Source: Prochlorothrix hollandica PCC 9006 = CALU 1027
Lineage (GTDB): Bacteria > Cyanobacteriota > Cyanobacteriia > Prochlorotrichales > Prochlorotrichaceae
Direction of reading: 5' to 3'
Assembly (NCBI RefSeq): GCF_000332315.1
Contig: NZ_KB235939.1
Coordinates: forward strand, 173,750-237,749
Length of the DNA stretch: 64,000 bases
In this document: in pieces, positions 43,580 to 52,566 of the stretch
How the letters are laid out: each line of letters starts with the position of its first letter
Numbering within the stretch: position 1 is the stretch's first letter
Made by a program: the position numbers and the translations under genes
The notes under the pieces: generated by a model
What the model saw: the letters and a program-made list of their open reading frames with translations, nothing else
What the model was told of the DNA's origin: nothing
Database searches by the model: none

Positions 43580-44998
43580 CTAGCGATCGCCCGCCAAGGG
43601 AATATCCTGAAGGGTTTGCTGGTGTTCCAAACTGAGGGACTCCATGCAAGCACTCCAATAGGCTGTAAACCCCGTGCCGCCGATCGCCCCCTCGGTCACG
43701 AAATCACAGTGGCGCTGGCGATAGTTATACCAAGCCTCCTGGGATTCCTGGAGCAGGGTTTGGGCCTTGGGGGATAAGCCGTTGAGCAGATCCTGATAGG
43801 TATTGTTTAAGGCTTGGTCCGCGTTATCGTAGGCCACCTGAGCACAGTAGTTAATTTCTGGGGTGCCCTGAGGGTCATCGCAGTTGAGGGTATTGCCCTC
43901 GATCGTCACCGTCCCCGGACTGATGCTCTGCAACCCTTGGCTAAAAAATCCAGTTTCCAAGCTCTCCCCCAAACGTTGGATTCGGGACTCCGTGAGATGC
44001 TGCAGACAGCCATTGAGTAAGGTGGGGTACAACGAACCATCTTGGGCATCATAGGTCACCGCTTCACAGAAGCGATCGCGCACCTGGAGCCAGTCCAATT
44101 GGACATCGGTCAGGGTTTCGCGATCGGCGGCGGAGAAGTTGGCCTTAACCGTTTGATAGGTTTCATTGAGGCGATCGTCGGACTCTTGGTAACTGCCTCC
44201 GGCACAACGATTGATATCGGCTTGGGTTTGGGGATCCCCACAGTCTGGCGCAGCGGCCACCGGTTTAGCGGATGCTGGGTTAGCCTCGGTGGCGATCGAG
44301 GCAGACCGGGCTGGGGTTGCCGCTTGGTTGCGGCGGGAGCCATCGATCAAAATGCTGCCAATCCTAGCATCAAGGCGGAAGTTCTGGGTTTCATGGTAGG
44401 ACGATCCCTCGTCGCCTTCATAGAGACCCGCAAAGTTACCGGGTTCGCCATCGCTGCGGAAGCTTAGGTCCTCCGGTTGGTTGGCAAAGCTGACATATTC
44501 CCGCATTTCATTGTCAGTGTTGTAGTTGAGGCTGGCGGTACCATAGACGGCTTCTGCGGACTCTAGGGTAGAACCCGGCCCAATGCCCTCTGGAGTTTGG
44601 AACTGGGGATCCTCAATGTGGATAAAACCGACCGGATCGCCATCGGTGAGGGGTTCGCTGGCAAAATACATCAGATAAAACTGGGGTTTGCCTGCTTGAA
44701 TCACGGCGATCGCCCCAAAATCGACCATAAAGTTGGGCTGATCCTCAAAGGTGTAATCACTGCCCAGGGTTTGTTTAATTTGGGCTAAGGTCATGCCCAC
44801 CTCCACCGGTCCCAGTCCTGAGGGGGTAATTTGCCAGTCGCCGGCCATGGATCCAAGGTCCGCCGTGGAGTTGGGGGCGGTGTTGAGGGCGGGATCGGCT
44901 CCGGCAGAGGGGGCTGGACCGCCACAGGCACCCAGGCTCAGGATGAGGGCGATCGTGCCCAGGGGTTGAACGAGACGCAACAGGGGGGAGTGGGACAT
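43580..44998 (-). CDS. Lipoprotein with two LprI-type (DUF1311) domains
   Basis: From ATG 44998 this is a 472-residue protein with a signal peptide and lipobox LSLGAC. A middle region of about 180 residues follows, and then two DUF1311-like domains. The first is DPQTQADINRCAGGSYQESD...DWLQVRDRFC; the second is GTPEINYCAQVAYDNADQ... AWYNYRQRHCDF. LprI proteins can inhibit lysozyme in other bacteria; the role here is unknown. The middle region has a GLGPVEVGMTLAQIKQTLG motif common in cyanobacterial lipoproteins. The gene lies directly upstream of the thioesterase gene and is probably cotranscribed with it. Confidence 0.8.
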   Translation of the reverse strand: MSHSPLLRLVQPLGTIALILSLGACGGPAPSAGADPALNTAPNSTADLGSMAGDWQITPSGLGPVEVGMTLAQIKQTLGSDYTFEDQPNFMVDFGAIAVIQAGKPQFYLMYFASEPLTDGDPVGFIHIEDPQFQTPEGIGPGSTLESAEAVYGTASLNYNTDNEMREYVSFANQPEDLSFRSDGEPGNFAGLYEGDEGSSYHETQNFRLDARIGSILIDGSRRNQAATPARSASIATEANPASAKPVAAAPDCGDPQTQADINRCAGGSYQESDDRLNETYQTVKANFSAADRETLTDVQLDWLQVRDRFCEAVTYDAQDGSLYPTLLNGCLQHLTESRIQRLGESLETGFFSQGLQSISPGTVTIEGNTLNCDDPQGTPEINYCAQVAYDNADQALNNTYQDLLNGLSPKAQTLLQESQEAWYNYRQRHCDFVTEGAIGGTGFTAYWSACMESLSLEHQQTLQDIPLAGDR

Positions 44999-45355
44999 GG
45001 GAAAATGACACAAAATAAGGGCAATGGACAGGGGAGCAGGGACAACCACCATCAGAGCGGGAAACCCTGGGGGAAACCCTGGGGGAAACCCCTGGGTTGT
45101 CGGTGGGGCTTAATCTTTGAAGCTTGCCATCGCGACTAAGGCTAGGACGCTTGCCCTAGGGGTTAAGGCTAGAATGAAATACGCAAGATGGGCTGAGATG
45201 ACCTTAGATCAAGAACCCCCTGTCGTTCACCCACGGGATATCTGCCATCAGTGAGGCTGAGGACAACGGGTTTCAGCCGGGTTGAGGATAGGGAGTATCC
45301 ACCATTGTGGCGGAAATCAATGGATTTGAGGCGTGATATCTCAAGATTGAACCCG
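44999..45355. other. Intergenic region between murD and the LprI lipoprotein gene
   Basis: Three GGGAAACCCTGG units lie at about 45059-45092. AACGGGTT (about 45267) and AACCCGTT (about 45351) form a distant inverted repeat. No gene is recognised. Confidence 0.4.
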
Positions 45356-46750
45356 TTAACCCGGACTAGAGTCTCCCAAGGCAGCACAACAGGCCCGGAA
45401 ATCATCGCCGCGATGTTCAAAGCTAGCATATTGATCGAAACTGGCGCAGGCCGGGGACAGCAAGACCACCTTAGCGCCGTGGGTTTGGGCTAAAGCCGCC
45501 GATCGGGGTACCGCTGCCCCCAGGGTTTCCGCCACCTCCACGGTGCCATAGCCCACCTCCCCCAAACGCTGGGCAAATTGGGGCGCTGCACTGCCAATCA
45601 AGACCACAGCCGCCGCCTTGCGTTGGATCTGGCCTAACCAGCCGCGATCGTCCCCCGCCTTCGCCTCCCCCCCCGCAATCAAAATCACCGGTGCCTCCAC
45701 AGCCCGGAGACCCACCTCCGCTGCATCGTAGTTAGTGGCCTTACTGTCGTTGATAAAGTCCACCCCCTGCCAGGTGCGCACCCGCTCCAGACGATGGGGC
45801 ACCCCTGGGAATTGGGCCACGGCCTGGGCAATGGTGGTCCCATCCAGCCCCGCCTGTCGGGCCGCTGCCACCGCCATTAATAGGTTCTGTTGATTATGAT
45901 GGCCCACCATGTGCAGCGTCTTGGCTTCAACGATGGCTTCCCCCCGATCCATCACCCAGCCATCTTCTAGATAGAAACCGCGATCGCCATTGCGGGGCAA
46001 CCCCAACTTGCCCTGGGTGCTGGTCCACAGGGCATCGGGCCACTGGTTCAAGGCCCGCTCCCGCAGCAAGGGATCATCCCCATTGAGAATCTGAATCTCG
46101 CTTTGATCCAGCAATTGGGCCTTAATTTCAAAATAATGATCGAGGGTGTAATGGCGGTTGAGGTGGTCGGGCGTAAAGGTGGTCCAGAGACCAATGCGGG
46201 GAGCAATGTCCCCCCCCGATTCAATTTGATAACTACTCAGTTCGGCAATAACCCAGTCCAGGGGCTGGTTCCTCGCTGCTGGCTGATCCTGCTGGAGGGC
46301 TAACTCACAGGCGGAGTAGCCAATGTTGCCACAGGCAGGAGCGTGCAACCCGGACCCTTGAAAAATAGCGGCCATGAGGGCGGTGGTGGTGGTTTTGCCA
46401 TTGGTGCCCGTAATACCCACCCAGGGGGTCGGTTGCAGGTTCCGCCACGCTAACCCCATTTCGCCAATGACATCGATGCCCTGGTGCCGTGCTGCCACGA
46501 GACCAGGAATGTCCCAGGGTACGCCGGGGCTAACCACGATCAGATGGGGCCGATCGGGACTGAGACCCTGGGCATCGTAGGGCTGACCTAAGCTAACGCT
46601 GATGCCCTCCTGGTGCAGGGTCTGTTGCTGCGATCGCAACCCGTCCCCATCCTGACCATCACTCACCCACACCTGCCACCCCTGGTGCCGCAACAACCGC
46701 GCCGCCCCCAGTCCCGACTTCCCCAAACCAATCACATGGGCTGTTTTCAT
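45356..46750 (-). CDS. murD: UDP-N-acetylmuramoyl-L-alanine--D-glutamate ligase
   Basis: From ATG 46750 this is a 464-residue Mur ligase. It has a Rossmann-like N-terminus ([16 protein letters not shown]), the ATP loop [14 protein letters not shown] (about 116-129), and the central [16 protein letters not shown] with the conserved His. The C-terminal domain has [18 protein letters not shown]. It adds D-glutamate to UDP-MurNAc-L-Ala in peptidoglycan synthesis. The longer frame to 46858 has no family similarity. Confidence 0.95.
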   Translation of the reverse strand: MKTAHVIGLGKSGLGAARLLRHQGWQVWVSDGQDGDGLRSQQQTLHQEGISVSLGQPYDAQGLSPDRPHLIVVSPGVPWDIPGLVAARHQGIDVIGEMGLAWRNLQPTPWVGITGTNGKTTTTALMAAIFQGSGLHAPACGNIGYSACELALQQDQPAARNQPLDWVIAELSSYQIESGGDIAPRIGLWTTFTPDHLNRHYTLDHYFEIKAQLLDQSEIQILNGDDPLLRERALNQWPDALWTSTQGKLGLPRNGDRGFYLEDGWVMDRGEAIVEAKTLHMVGHHNQQNLLMAVAAARQAGLDGTTIAQAVAQFPGVPHRLERVRTWQGVDFINDSKATNYDAAEVGLRAVEAPVILIAGGEAKAGDDRGWLGQIQRKAAAVVLIGSAAPQFAQRLGEVGYGTVEVAETLGAAVPRSAALAQTHGAKVVLLSPACASFDQYASFEHRGDDFRACCAALGDSSPG

Positions 46751-46850
46751 ACAATCATTCATCTCATCTGCACTGTTCCTATTATCCCTGGGGCTGAACA
46801 ATGATGAGCAGATCGTCAACCTGCTCCTGGGCACTCCAGTAGTTTTAATG

Positions 46851-46929
46851 GGTATCAACTGCAGCCGGGACAGTGGGGCGCGGGGTGTTCCACTGTCCCG
46901 TTAATCTTGTCCCGCTTTAAGCGGGAACC
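46851..46929 (-). repeat. R4 palindromic repeat, copy 4
   Basis: Inverted copy: GGTATCAACT-GCAGCCGGGA, GGGACAGTGG/CCACTGTCCC hairpin, then GTCCCGCTTTAAGCGGGAAC. Confidence 0.8.
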
Positions 46930-46934
46930 CATCT

Positions 46935-47037
46935 TAATTTTAGAATGTATCAGGGGATACAAATAGAGATTGGGGGCACATTAGGGAGACCCCTGGTCAA
47001 AGGCTCAAGAGGAGTTAGCGGGCCAGGGAGTCTGTAG
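46935..47037 (-). mobile_element. Solo right-end fragment of the ISNCY-like element
   Basis: Nearly identical to the reverse complement of 25766-25867 (last transposase codons through AATTTTAGAATGTATCAGGG). It ends at CTGTA, where an R3 element begins, so R3 insertion appears to have cut the fragment off. Confidence 0.85.
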
Positions 47038-47100
47038 GGCACCTCGATTAATTGGGTTGGGCGGAGCCGCCCGCCACAACCCTGATTCTTACGTGGGTAA
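47038..47100 (-). mobile_element. R3 miniature element, copy 2, truncated
   Basis: GGGCACCTCGATTAATTGGG and the GGGCGGAGCCGCCCGCCACA core match the inverted 3' half of R3 copy 1. The rest is lost or diverged. It starts at TGTA, the same target as copy 3. Confidence 0.75.
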
Positions 47101-47219
47101 CCTCTAGACCCGCCCCGTTCCCCTTCTAGGCAGATGGGCTAATGCTAAAATATTGCTAACGGCTTGAGGAAAAACACGGATTCTAACCCGATCGCCATTC
47201 CTAAGCTCACGTCTGCCTA

Positions 47220-47322
47220 TACAGCACTCCTAAATCAATTGTAAGGATCTCGACGGCTGAAACCCTTTTGGTGGTGTGCGCCCGGAGGGCGCACACCCCA
47301 CCACCCATTTCGGATTGCTGTA
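47220..47322 (+). mobile_element. R1 palindromic element, copy 8
   Basis: TACAGCACTCCTAAAT and ATTTCGGATTGCTGTA ends with a GTGTGCGCCC/GGGCGCACAC hairpin. It lies upstream of the toxin-antitoxin pair. Nothing else is seen in 47101-47410. Confidence 0.8.
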
Positions 47323-47410
47323 GGTTGCAGATAGCCTACAAACGCGATCGTTCTTCCCTCAAAAACTAGCTTTGGGGATACAAACCAATAGATTCAGTAG
47401 AGGTAGACTA

Positions 47411-47671
47411 ATGATGGACTCCAGCAACTCTCGACAAAGACTATTAGCGATCGTTCCTAAACTTAATAACTGGCAAACTCTGTTCCTTTTGAAATTGGCA
47501 CAAATTTTAGAGTGGCTTGTCTTTTTCAAAAATCCCTCAGAGTCTGACTCAACTCAATCTAATCTTCCCGTGTTGTCTATTACCCCGATTGTGCCAGGTA
47601 GCGGATTTACAGATACATCTCTCAATCATGACCTAGTATTAGCAGAACATGGGGAAATCTTGGCAGAATGA
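47411..47671 (+). CDS. Putative antitoxin paired with PIN toxin
   Basis: This 86-residue frame (MMDSSNSRQRLLAIVPKLNN start) overlaps the PIN gene by four bases (ATGA). The order is that of vapBC pairs, small gene first. It shows no clear RHH, AbrB or Phd motif. The N-terminal half has a helix like those in cyanobacterial proteins that precede PIN toxins. Its base composition is more AT-rich than the surroundings, suggesting transfer. Assignment rests on position. Confidence 0.55.
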   Translation: MMDSSNSRQRLLAIVPKLNNWQTLFLLKLAQILEWLVFFKNPSESDSTQSNLPVLSITPIVPGSGFTDTSLNHDLVLAEHGEILAE

Positions 47672-48066
47672 GAGGTATTCTCGTAGATACCGGGCCACTT
47701 TATGCCGCCTACGATTCTAGCGATCGTTATCATACTCGTGCCCAACAAGAACTCATTGTATTGTCCCAACAGTGCTTACCCATCATTCTGATTTATCCAG
47801 TGCTAGCAGAATGCCATAATCTATTGCTCAAGCGTTTTGGCACTGAGGTTGGCTTAGGCTTTTTACAAGATATGAAGACAGGCACAATTCTCTTAAGTCC
47901 AGAGCCAGAGGACTATGATGCTGGTATAAAAAGCTTGCAGAACTATATTGATCAAACAATTACCCTATGCGATGCGACGATCGCTGCGGTTTCTAGACGG
48001 CTCAAACTCTCTACCTGGACGTATGACTTTCATTTTGATGTGATGAGGTGTCAAGTATGGCGGTAA
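47668..48066 (+). CDS. PIN-domain ribonuclease toxin (VapC-like)
   Basis: This 132-residue PIN protein has the acidic site D7 (ILVDTGPLYAAYD), E48 (VLAECHNLLL), D102 (TLCDATIAAVS) and D120/D124 in the final strand (TYDFHFD). VapC toxins cleave tRNA or rRNA when the antitoxin is lost. The set of catalytic acids is complete. It is likely coupled translationally with the upstream gene. Confidence 0.85.
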   Translation: MRGILVDTGPLYAAYDSSDRYHTRAQQELIVLSQQCLPIILIYPVLAECHNLLLKRFGTEVGLGFLQDMKTGTILLSPEPEDYDAGIKSLQNYIDQTITLCDATIAAVSRRLKLSTWTYDFHFDVMRCQVWR

Positions 48067-48154
48067 TGATCACTACTGAACACCTACTCCTTCAGATTCC
48101 CCTGTTGGGAGAGGCTAGGGATGGGTTAATGCTAAAACATGATCTCACAAGGCT

Positions 48155-48257
48155 TACAGCAGTCCTAAATGGGTCGTGTGGTGTGCCCCCGGAGGGGGCA
48201 CACCACACCAAGAGTTTCAGCCATCGAGATGCCTACAACTGATTTAGGGTTGCTGTA
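48155..48257 (-). mobile_element. R1 palindromic element, copy 9
   Basis: Inverted copy with intact ends and a perfect GTGTGGTGTGCCCCC hairpin, downstream of the PIN gene. Confidence 0.85.
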
Positions 48258-48274
48258 TGTCTTGTCCATATGGG

Positions 48275-48440
48275 GAAGTGGGGCGCGGGGTGTTTCACTG
48301 TCTCGTTAATCTTGTCCCACTGTAGGGCACCTCGGAAAATCCAAATTCTCGCTCCTGTACCAACGCAAGAATAGGGGTTGTGGCAGGGGGCGAAGCCGCC
48401 TGCCACAATTAATCGAGGTGCCCTGTAAGCGAAAACCGGC
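48275..48440 (-). repeat. R4 repeat split by R3
   Basis: AAGTGGGGCGCGGGGTGTTT...GTCTCGTTAATCTTGTCCCAC is the R4 sequence in inverted orientation. It breaks at the centre of its CCGCTTTAAGCGG palindrome, where R3 is inserted, and resumes as AGCGAAAACC. Confidence 0.75.
48325..48423. mobile_element. R3 miniature element, copy 3, nested in R4
   Basis: GGGCACCTCG and CGAGGTGCCC ends; TGTA stands on both sides (48321-48324 and 48424-48427), a 4-bp target duplication. The internal block matches copy 1, with AGGGGGCGAAGCCGCCT in place of the shorter core. Confidence 0.85.
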
Positions 48441-48520
48441 AAAGAAAAGATAACATCACAAAAAAAGAGGCCACTCCAGTTGGAATGGACCCCTACGGGA
48501 ACGTGAAAAATTCAAGGAAA

Positions 48521-48874
48521 TTACTGTTGAACCACCAACTTCACATTGGCATTTTGCAAACCGGGACGCTTAACGTCCGTTAGGGTTTTATTGATGGCGT
48601 ACTTTTGGTTAATGGAATTGATCAGCTCAGTTTGGTTGTGCTTCTTCGCAACACCCCAAAGGTCGGCAATAAGATCAAAGGAACCATCAGCATTACGGGA
48701 CCAACCTAGGTCATACTCACCATCCAGAACCGCCACAATGTCAGCGCGGACTTGTTGGCCATTGTAACCCCGGACATCGGCATTGGTCTTAACCTCAATG
48801 CCCAAATCCCGTAGGGACGTGGTGAGAATCTCGGACTCGGTGACCTTGGTGCGTAGGGTGCTGAAGTGGGACAT
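48521..48874 (-). CDS. ycf35: Ycf35 family protein (DUF1257)
   Basis: From ATG 48874 this is a 117-residue protein that begins MSHFSTLRTKVTESEILTTS and has LDGEYDLGWSRNADGSFDLI, the family core. Ycf35 is found in cyanobacteria and red-algal plastids; its function is unknown. It lies 139 bases downstream of ycf46 on the same strand. The alternative start at 48907 lies before a better Shine-Dalgarno (GGAGGAA just before 48874). Confidence 0.87.
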   Translation of the reverse strand: MSHFSTLRTKVTESEILTTSLRDLGIEVKTNADVRGYNGQQVRADIVAVLDGEYDLGWSRNADGSFDLIADLWGVAKKHNQTELINSINQKYAINKTLTDVKRPGLQNANVKLVVQQ

Positions 48875-49013
48875 GGGGATTTCCTCCAGTGAGAAATATA
48901 AGAACAACAGTGATTAGGCAGAATCAGAAGCCTTGGCGAACCAGGCTTAAGGTCAATGCTGGTAATCGGGTTTACCAGCCTTTCCCCCGATCGGGAAATC
49001 GGGGAGAAAGCTT

Positions 49014-50534
49014 TTAGAACTCCATCCGTTGATACTCAGCAACGGCGGAGGCGGCGGGTCTTGCCCGTTGCCTTGCCCAATCGCGCAGGGCGGCAACTTG
49101 TTCACTCATGGTTTTCGACAGGGGCAAGGTGGACTTAATGGCCGCAATAATATCAAGTTGGGTAAATTCTCGTCCTTGGGCAAAGGCTTCATACATAGCG
49201 GAGATAAGAGCCTGTTCAATTTCAGCCCCAGAGAATCCCTCAGAAATCTTGGCTAATTGTTCCGTATCAAAGCGATCTAAGGCACGGTTTCGCTTATTCA
49301 GGTGAATGGTGAAAATCTCAGAGCGTTCCTCCGCCGTGGGCAAATCCACGAAGAAGATTTCATCAAAGCGTCCTTTGCGTAGGAACTCCCCCGGTAGGCG
49401 TTCAATGCGGTTGGCCGTAGCCATCACAAACACCGGCAAGGTTTTTTCCTGCATCCAGGTCAGAAAAGACCCAAAGATACGGCTAGACGTTCCCCCATCG
49501 GAGTCGGCAGAACCGGCTCCCCCGGCAAAGGCTTTATCCACCTCATCGATGAACAGGATACAGGGAGAAATGGACTCCGCTGTTTTGAGGGCACCCCGCA
49601 GGTTAGCTTCCGATCGCCCCACCGTCGAGCCATCATAGACCCGGCCCATGTCCAGGCGCAGCAGGGGCAACCCCCACAGCAGGGATGTGGTTTTGGCAAT
49701 GAGGGACTTTCCGCAACCGGGCACCCCCAGGATCAGCATTCCTTTCGGTTGGGGCAACCCATACTGGCGGGCACTTTCCGAGAAGGCATTGGAGCGTTGT
49801 CGCAACCAGTGCTTCAGCTCTTCCAAGCCACCGATGGACTCCATGGTTTGATCTTCTTCGATGTATTCCAGGATCCCATTGCGGCGGATCAGTTGTTTCT
49901 TCTCCGTCAGCACCACATCCACATCCGCTTCGGTCAGGCGACCCCGCATCACTTGAGCTTTGCGGTAGACCTTTTCCGCCTCATCTCGGGTCAGACCCAG
50001 GGCCGCTTTCAGCAGTTTTTCCCGGGCAGTGGAGGTCAGGGCAGGGGTGGGGGGGGTGGCTGGCTGGCGCAGTTGCTGGGACAGCACCTGATCCAAGGCT
50101 TGGAGGTTGGGCAGGGCAAAATCGATGACCACGACCTCAGTTTGTAGTTCCACCGGTATTTTTTGCACCGGGGACATGAGGATAATCGTTTTGTCGGTGC
50201 CTTTAATGTCGGAGATGGCATCCCGCAGGCGACGAATCACCGTGGGGCTTTCGAGGAAGGGGTGGAGATCCCTAAAGATATACAGGCCCGGTTCAGTATC
50301 ACGAATGACGCGATCGATGGCCGCTTGGGGAGAGAGGGTGTTGTGGCTGGGATTGGTACGGGGTTGACCATACTCAATAAAGCCTAGGGTCTCGGTCCAC
50401 ACCAAAAATCGCCGTTGGGGGTGATCCTGGTGGAGGATACGATCGATTTCCTGCTCTGCCCGCTCCTCCTCATAGGTGACGAGGTAGATCAGAGGATATT
50501 GAGCTTTGATGAGAACACTTAGCTCTTCTTTCAT
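49014..50534 (-). CDS. ycf46: Ycf46 AAA+ ATPase
   Basis: This 506-residue AAA protein has an N-terminal domain of about 225 residues and an AAA core with Walker A GVPGCGKS (270-277), Walker B ILFIDE (326-331), sensor MATANRIE and arginine-finger region LRKGRFDEIF. Ycf46 occurs in cyanobacteria and non-green plastids and has been linked to CO2 uptake and photosynthesis regulation; its substrate is unknown. It lies between an RHH/zinc-ribbon gene and ycf35, all on one strand. Confidence 0.92.
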   Translation of the reverse strand: MKEELSVLIKAQYPLIYLVTYEEERAEQEIDRILHQDHPQRRFLVWTETLGFIEYGQPRTNPSHNTLSPQAAIDRVIRDTEPGLYIFRDLHPFLESPTVIRRLRDAISDIKGTDKTIILMSPVQKIPVELQTEVVVIDFALPNLQALDQVLSQQLRQPATPPTPALTSTAREKLLKAALGLTRDEAEKVYRKAQVMRGRLTEADVDVVLTEKKQLIRRNGILEYIEEDQTMESIGGLEELKHWLRQRSNAFSESARQYGLPQPKGMLILGVPGCGKSLIAKTTSLLWGLPLLRLDMGRVYDGSTVGRSEANLRGALKTAESISPCILFIDEVDKAFAGGAGSADSDGGTSSRIFGSFLTWMQEKTLPVFVMATANRIERLPGEFLRKGRFDEIFFVDLPTAEERSEIFTIHLNKRNRALDRFDTEQLAKISEGFSGAEIEQALISAMYEAFAQGREFTQLDIIAAIKSTLPLSKTMSEQVAALRDWARQRARPAASAVAEYQRMEF

Positions 50535-50646
50535 AATCCATGAACCCTACGACAACCTAACTGAACAGGACTGGGACGGATTCCACACGAGGCAACAGAA
50601 ACAGTCAGGGAGTTAGAAGCCGAAGCCCAGCCCCCTAACTTCAATC

Positions 50647-51003
50647 TCAGCAGGCAACCAATGTTTCTTCTCCCTTAGGAGGAGAGGCGTAGTTACCACC
50701 GTAGACATGACCAACAGATAACTCTTCCTGATCCGAGAGGAGGCTGGATTGGTCACTCAGGGCAACCAATTTGTCATCCCGGAGAACCACAGCGGTGCCA
50801 CAACTGGGACAGTCATGGACTTGATGGGTGTGACCATAGGCTTCGGCCCGATCTACCACATCCGAATGAAGCAGGTAAAAGCTAATGGCTCGCTCCGCGA
50901 TGGAGGACATCGGCTCTGCTTCGATCGCCGCTTTGATTTTGAGTTGTTGGTGTAACTCAGGGGGAATGTAGAGCGTTACCTTCTTCTGCTGCTTGTCTTG
51001 CAT
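50647..51003 (-). CDS. Ribbon-helix-helix protein with C-terminal CxxC motif
   Basis: This 118-residue protein has an N-terminal RHH (KKVTLYIPPELHQQLKIKAA through SSIAERAISFYL) and then DCPSCGTAVVLRDDKLV, half of a zinc-ribbon or redox motif. It is 112 bases upstream of ycf46 and transcribed with it, which suggests a regulator or partner of the Ycf46/Ycf35 unit. I do not know a characterised homologue. Confidence 0.72.
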   Translation of the reverse strand: MQDKQQKKVTLYIPPELHQQLKIKAAIEAEPMSSIAERAISFYLLHSDVVDRAEAYGHTHQVHDCPSCGTAVVLRDDKLVALSDQSSLLSDQEELSVGHVYGGNYASPPKGEETLVAC

Positions 51004-51166
51004 GGAATTTACTACCGACTTACCCGGGTATGGACAATACCATAACGACTGCTCTCCAGAACTGTCAAGCTGTCATTCTGTCATGACGGCTTTTTTGTAA
51101 CATTTGTTAACAATAGGAATTTGATCACGGTAGTGGTCGGGAGGATGCAGGGCGATACAGTCCAGC

Positions 51167-51715
51167 CTAGCCCTGTTTTTTAGGGCTTAACAGCATCATC
51201 ATGTTGCGGCCCTCCTTTTTGGGAGCCTGCTGCACTTCCGCGAAGTCCTGGAGATCCTGGGCCATGCGCTTCAGGAGACTGTAGGCTAAATCACTGTGCT
51301 GAATTTCCCGCCCCCGGAAGGTGATGGTGGCTTTCACCTTGTCACCGGACTTGAGGAAACGTTGGGCATGGTTGATGCGAACTTGGTAATCGTGTTCATC
51401 GATTTTGTAACGCATCTTTACTTCTTTGACCTCAGCGTTGTGTTGACGCTTTTTGGCCTCCCTTGCCCGTTTCTCCTGTTCAAATTTATATTTGCCGTAA
51501 TCCATGATCCGGCAAACGGGGGGATCGGCTTTGTCACTGACTAATACCAGATCCAGATCTTTTTCCTGGGCAATGGTGAGAGCTTCCCTAGGGAGGAGGA
51601 TGCCCAGTTGTTGGCCATCACTGTCAACCACTCGAACTTTAGGAAAGCGGATCCGCTCGTTAATTTGGGGCAGATCGCGGTTAGGTCGTCTGGGAGTATT
51701 CGTATGCTGAGCCAT
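51167..51715 (-). CDS. infC: Translation initiation factor IF-3
   Basis: This 182-residue IF-3 has the N-domain ([20 protein letters not shown] and [16 protein letters not shown]) and C-domain ([17 protein letters not shown]). It binds the 30S subunit and checks the start codon. The start is ATG at 51715, not the rare AUU used for self-control in enterobacteria. rpmI and rplT, often next to infC, are not adjacent. Confidence 0.96.
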   Translation of the reverse strand: MAQHTNTPRRPNRDLPQINERIRFPKVRVVDSDGQQLGILLPREALTIAQEKDLDLVLVSDKADPPVCRIMDYGKYKFEQEKRAREAKKRQHNAEVKEVKMRYKIDEHDYQVRINHAQRFLKSGDKVKATITFRGREIQHSDLAYSLLKRMAQDLQDFAEVQQAPKKEGRNMMMLLSPKKQG

Positions 51716-52175
51716 TCAGGAATTTTTAAGACCTCACTGTGTTTAGATTAGGTACCCTGGGATGGGGGGTGGCCCTAAGGTTATCCCAGCCTACCCCAGG
51801 TTGATGGAGATTTATAGGGGCAAAACTAGGGTTGAGAACCAAGGCGAACCAAGGTGAACCTAGGCTTAACCGGGTCTTAATAGAACCGGGAGTTGATCCC
51901 AGCAACACCTCCCCTGGATCGGATGGTGTCTGGGGTGGGGATGGATTGGATGAGCCACGCCATTGTTGCTCAGGCGATGGGCAACGGGAGACCCTCATGC
52001 CCCAGCCCCTTCTTCCAAACGGGGAGACGGGGAGGAAGACTTCTTCAAAGTCCCTGTCCCGTTCTGGGAAAGGGATTAAGGGTGAGGGTCTTCGGGAAAG
52101 TCGCACATCCCATTACGAGGGAACTCGCAGTTCTGTCGGAGACTAAGGGAATTGCCTGACTACCAGAGATCTCCA
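51716..52175. repeat. Intergenic R5 repeat
   Basis: R5-type sequence (CGGGAGACCCTCATGCCCCA, CTTCTTCAAAGTCCCTGTCCC, GGGTGAGGGTCTTCGGGAAAG) lies at about 51980-52110. No coding frame of note lies in the rest. Confidence 0.65.
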
Positions 52176-52277
52176 TACAGCAACCCTAAATCAGTTGTAA
52201 GGACTCGATCGCTGAAACCCCTTGTATGGTGTGCGCCCTCCGGGCGCACACCATACGACCCATTTAGGACTGCTGTA
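52176..52277 (+). mobile_element. R1 palindromic element, copy 10
   Basis: Intact ends. Hairpin arms GTATGGTGTGCGCCC and GGGCGCACACCATAC: the A in one arm is matched by T in the other, whereas most copies have GTGTGG/CCACAC, a compensatory change. Confidence 0.86.
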
Positions 52278-52415
52278 ATCTATTTGGTATTTTACTAACT
52301 TAGTAAAGTTCCTAAAGCAAATTTCATAGACTGTATCAAGAACTGTGGATATTGAAACATTTGCGATCGTCCGGATGACGCGATCGGGGTTGTTGTGGTA
52401 AGTAATTTTGCTCAT
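52191..52415 (-). pseudogene. Small ORF running into R1, possible truncated gene
   Basis: From ATG 52415 an AT-rich frame (MSKITYHNNPDRVIRTIANV...) continues for about 46 codons before entering R1 copy 10. The original C-terminus may have been lost to the R1 insertion. No family is recognised. Confidence 0.25.
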
Positions 52416-52499
52416 GGTGCCCAGACAAGCCGGATCGGGTTGAGTCTGGCGGATGGGATCCTTGGGAACAGAGGGGACTGGATCCACCCGCGTTGTGGT

Positions 52500-52560
52500 G
52501 TTGAGTCTTGGGTCTTAGGTTTTGGGTTTTGGGTTTTGGGTTTTGGGTCTTAGGTCTAGG
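52500..52560. repeat. TTTTGGG tandem repeat
   Basis: Four to five units of the heptamer TTTTGGG, flanked by GGGTCTTAGG units, just downstream of the DUF4340-like gene. Confidence 0.88.
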
Positions 52561-52566
52561 CTTTGC

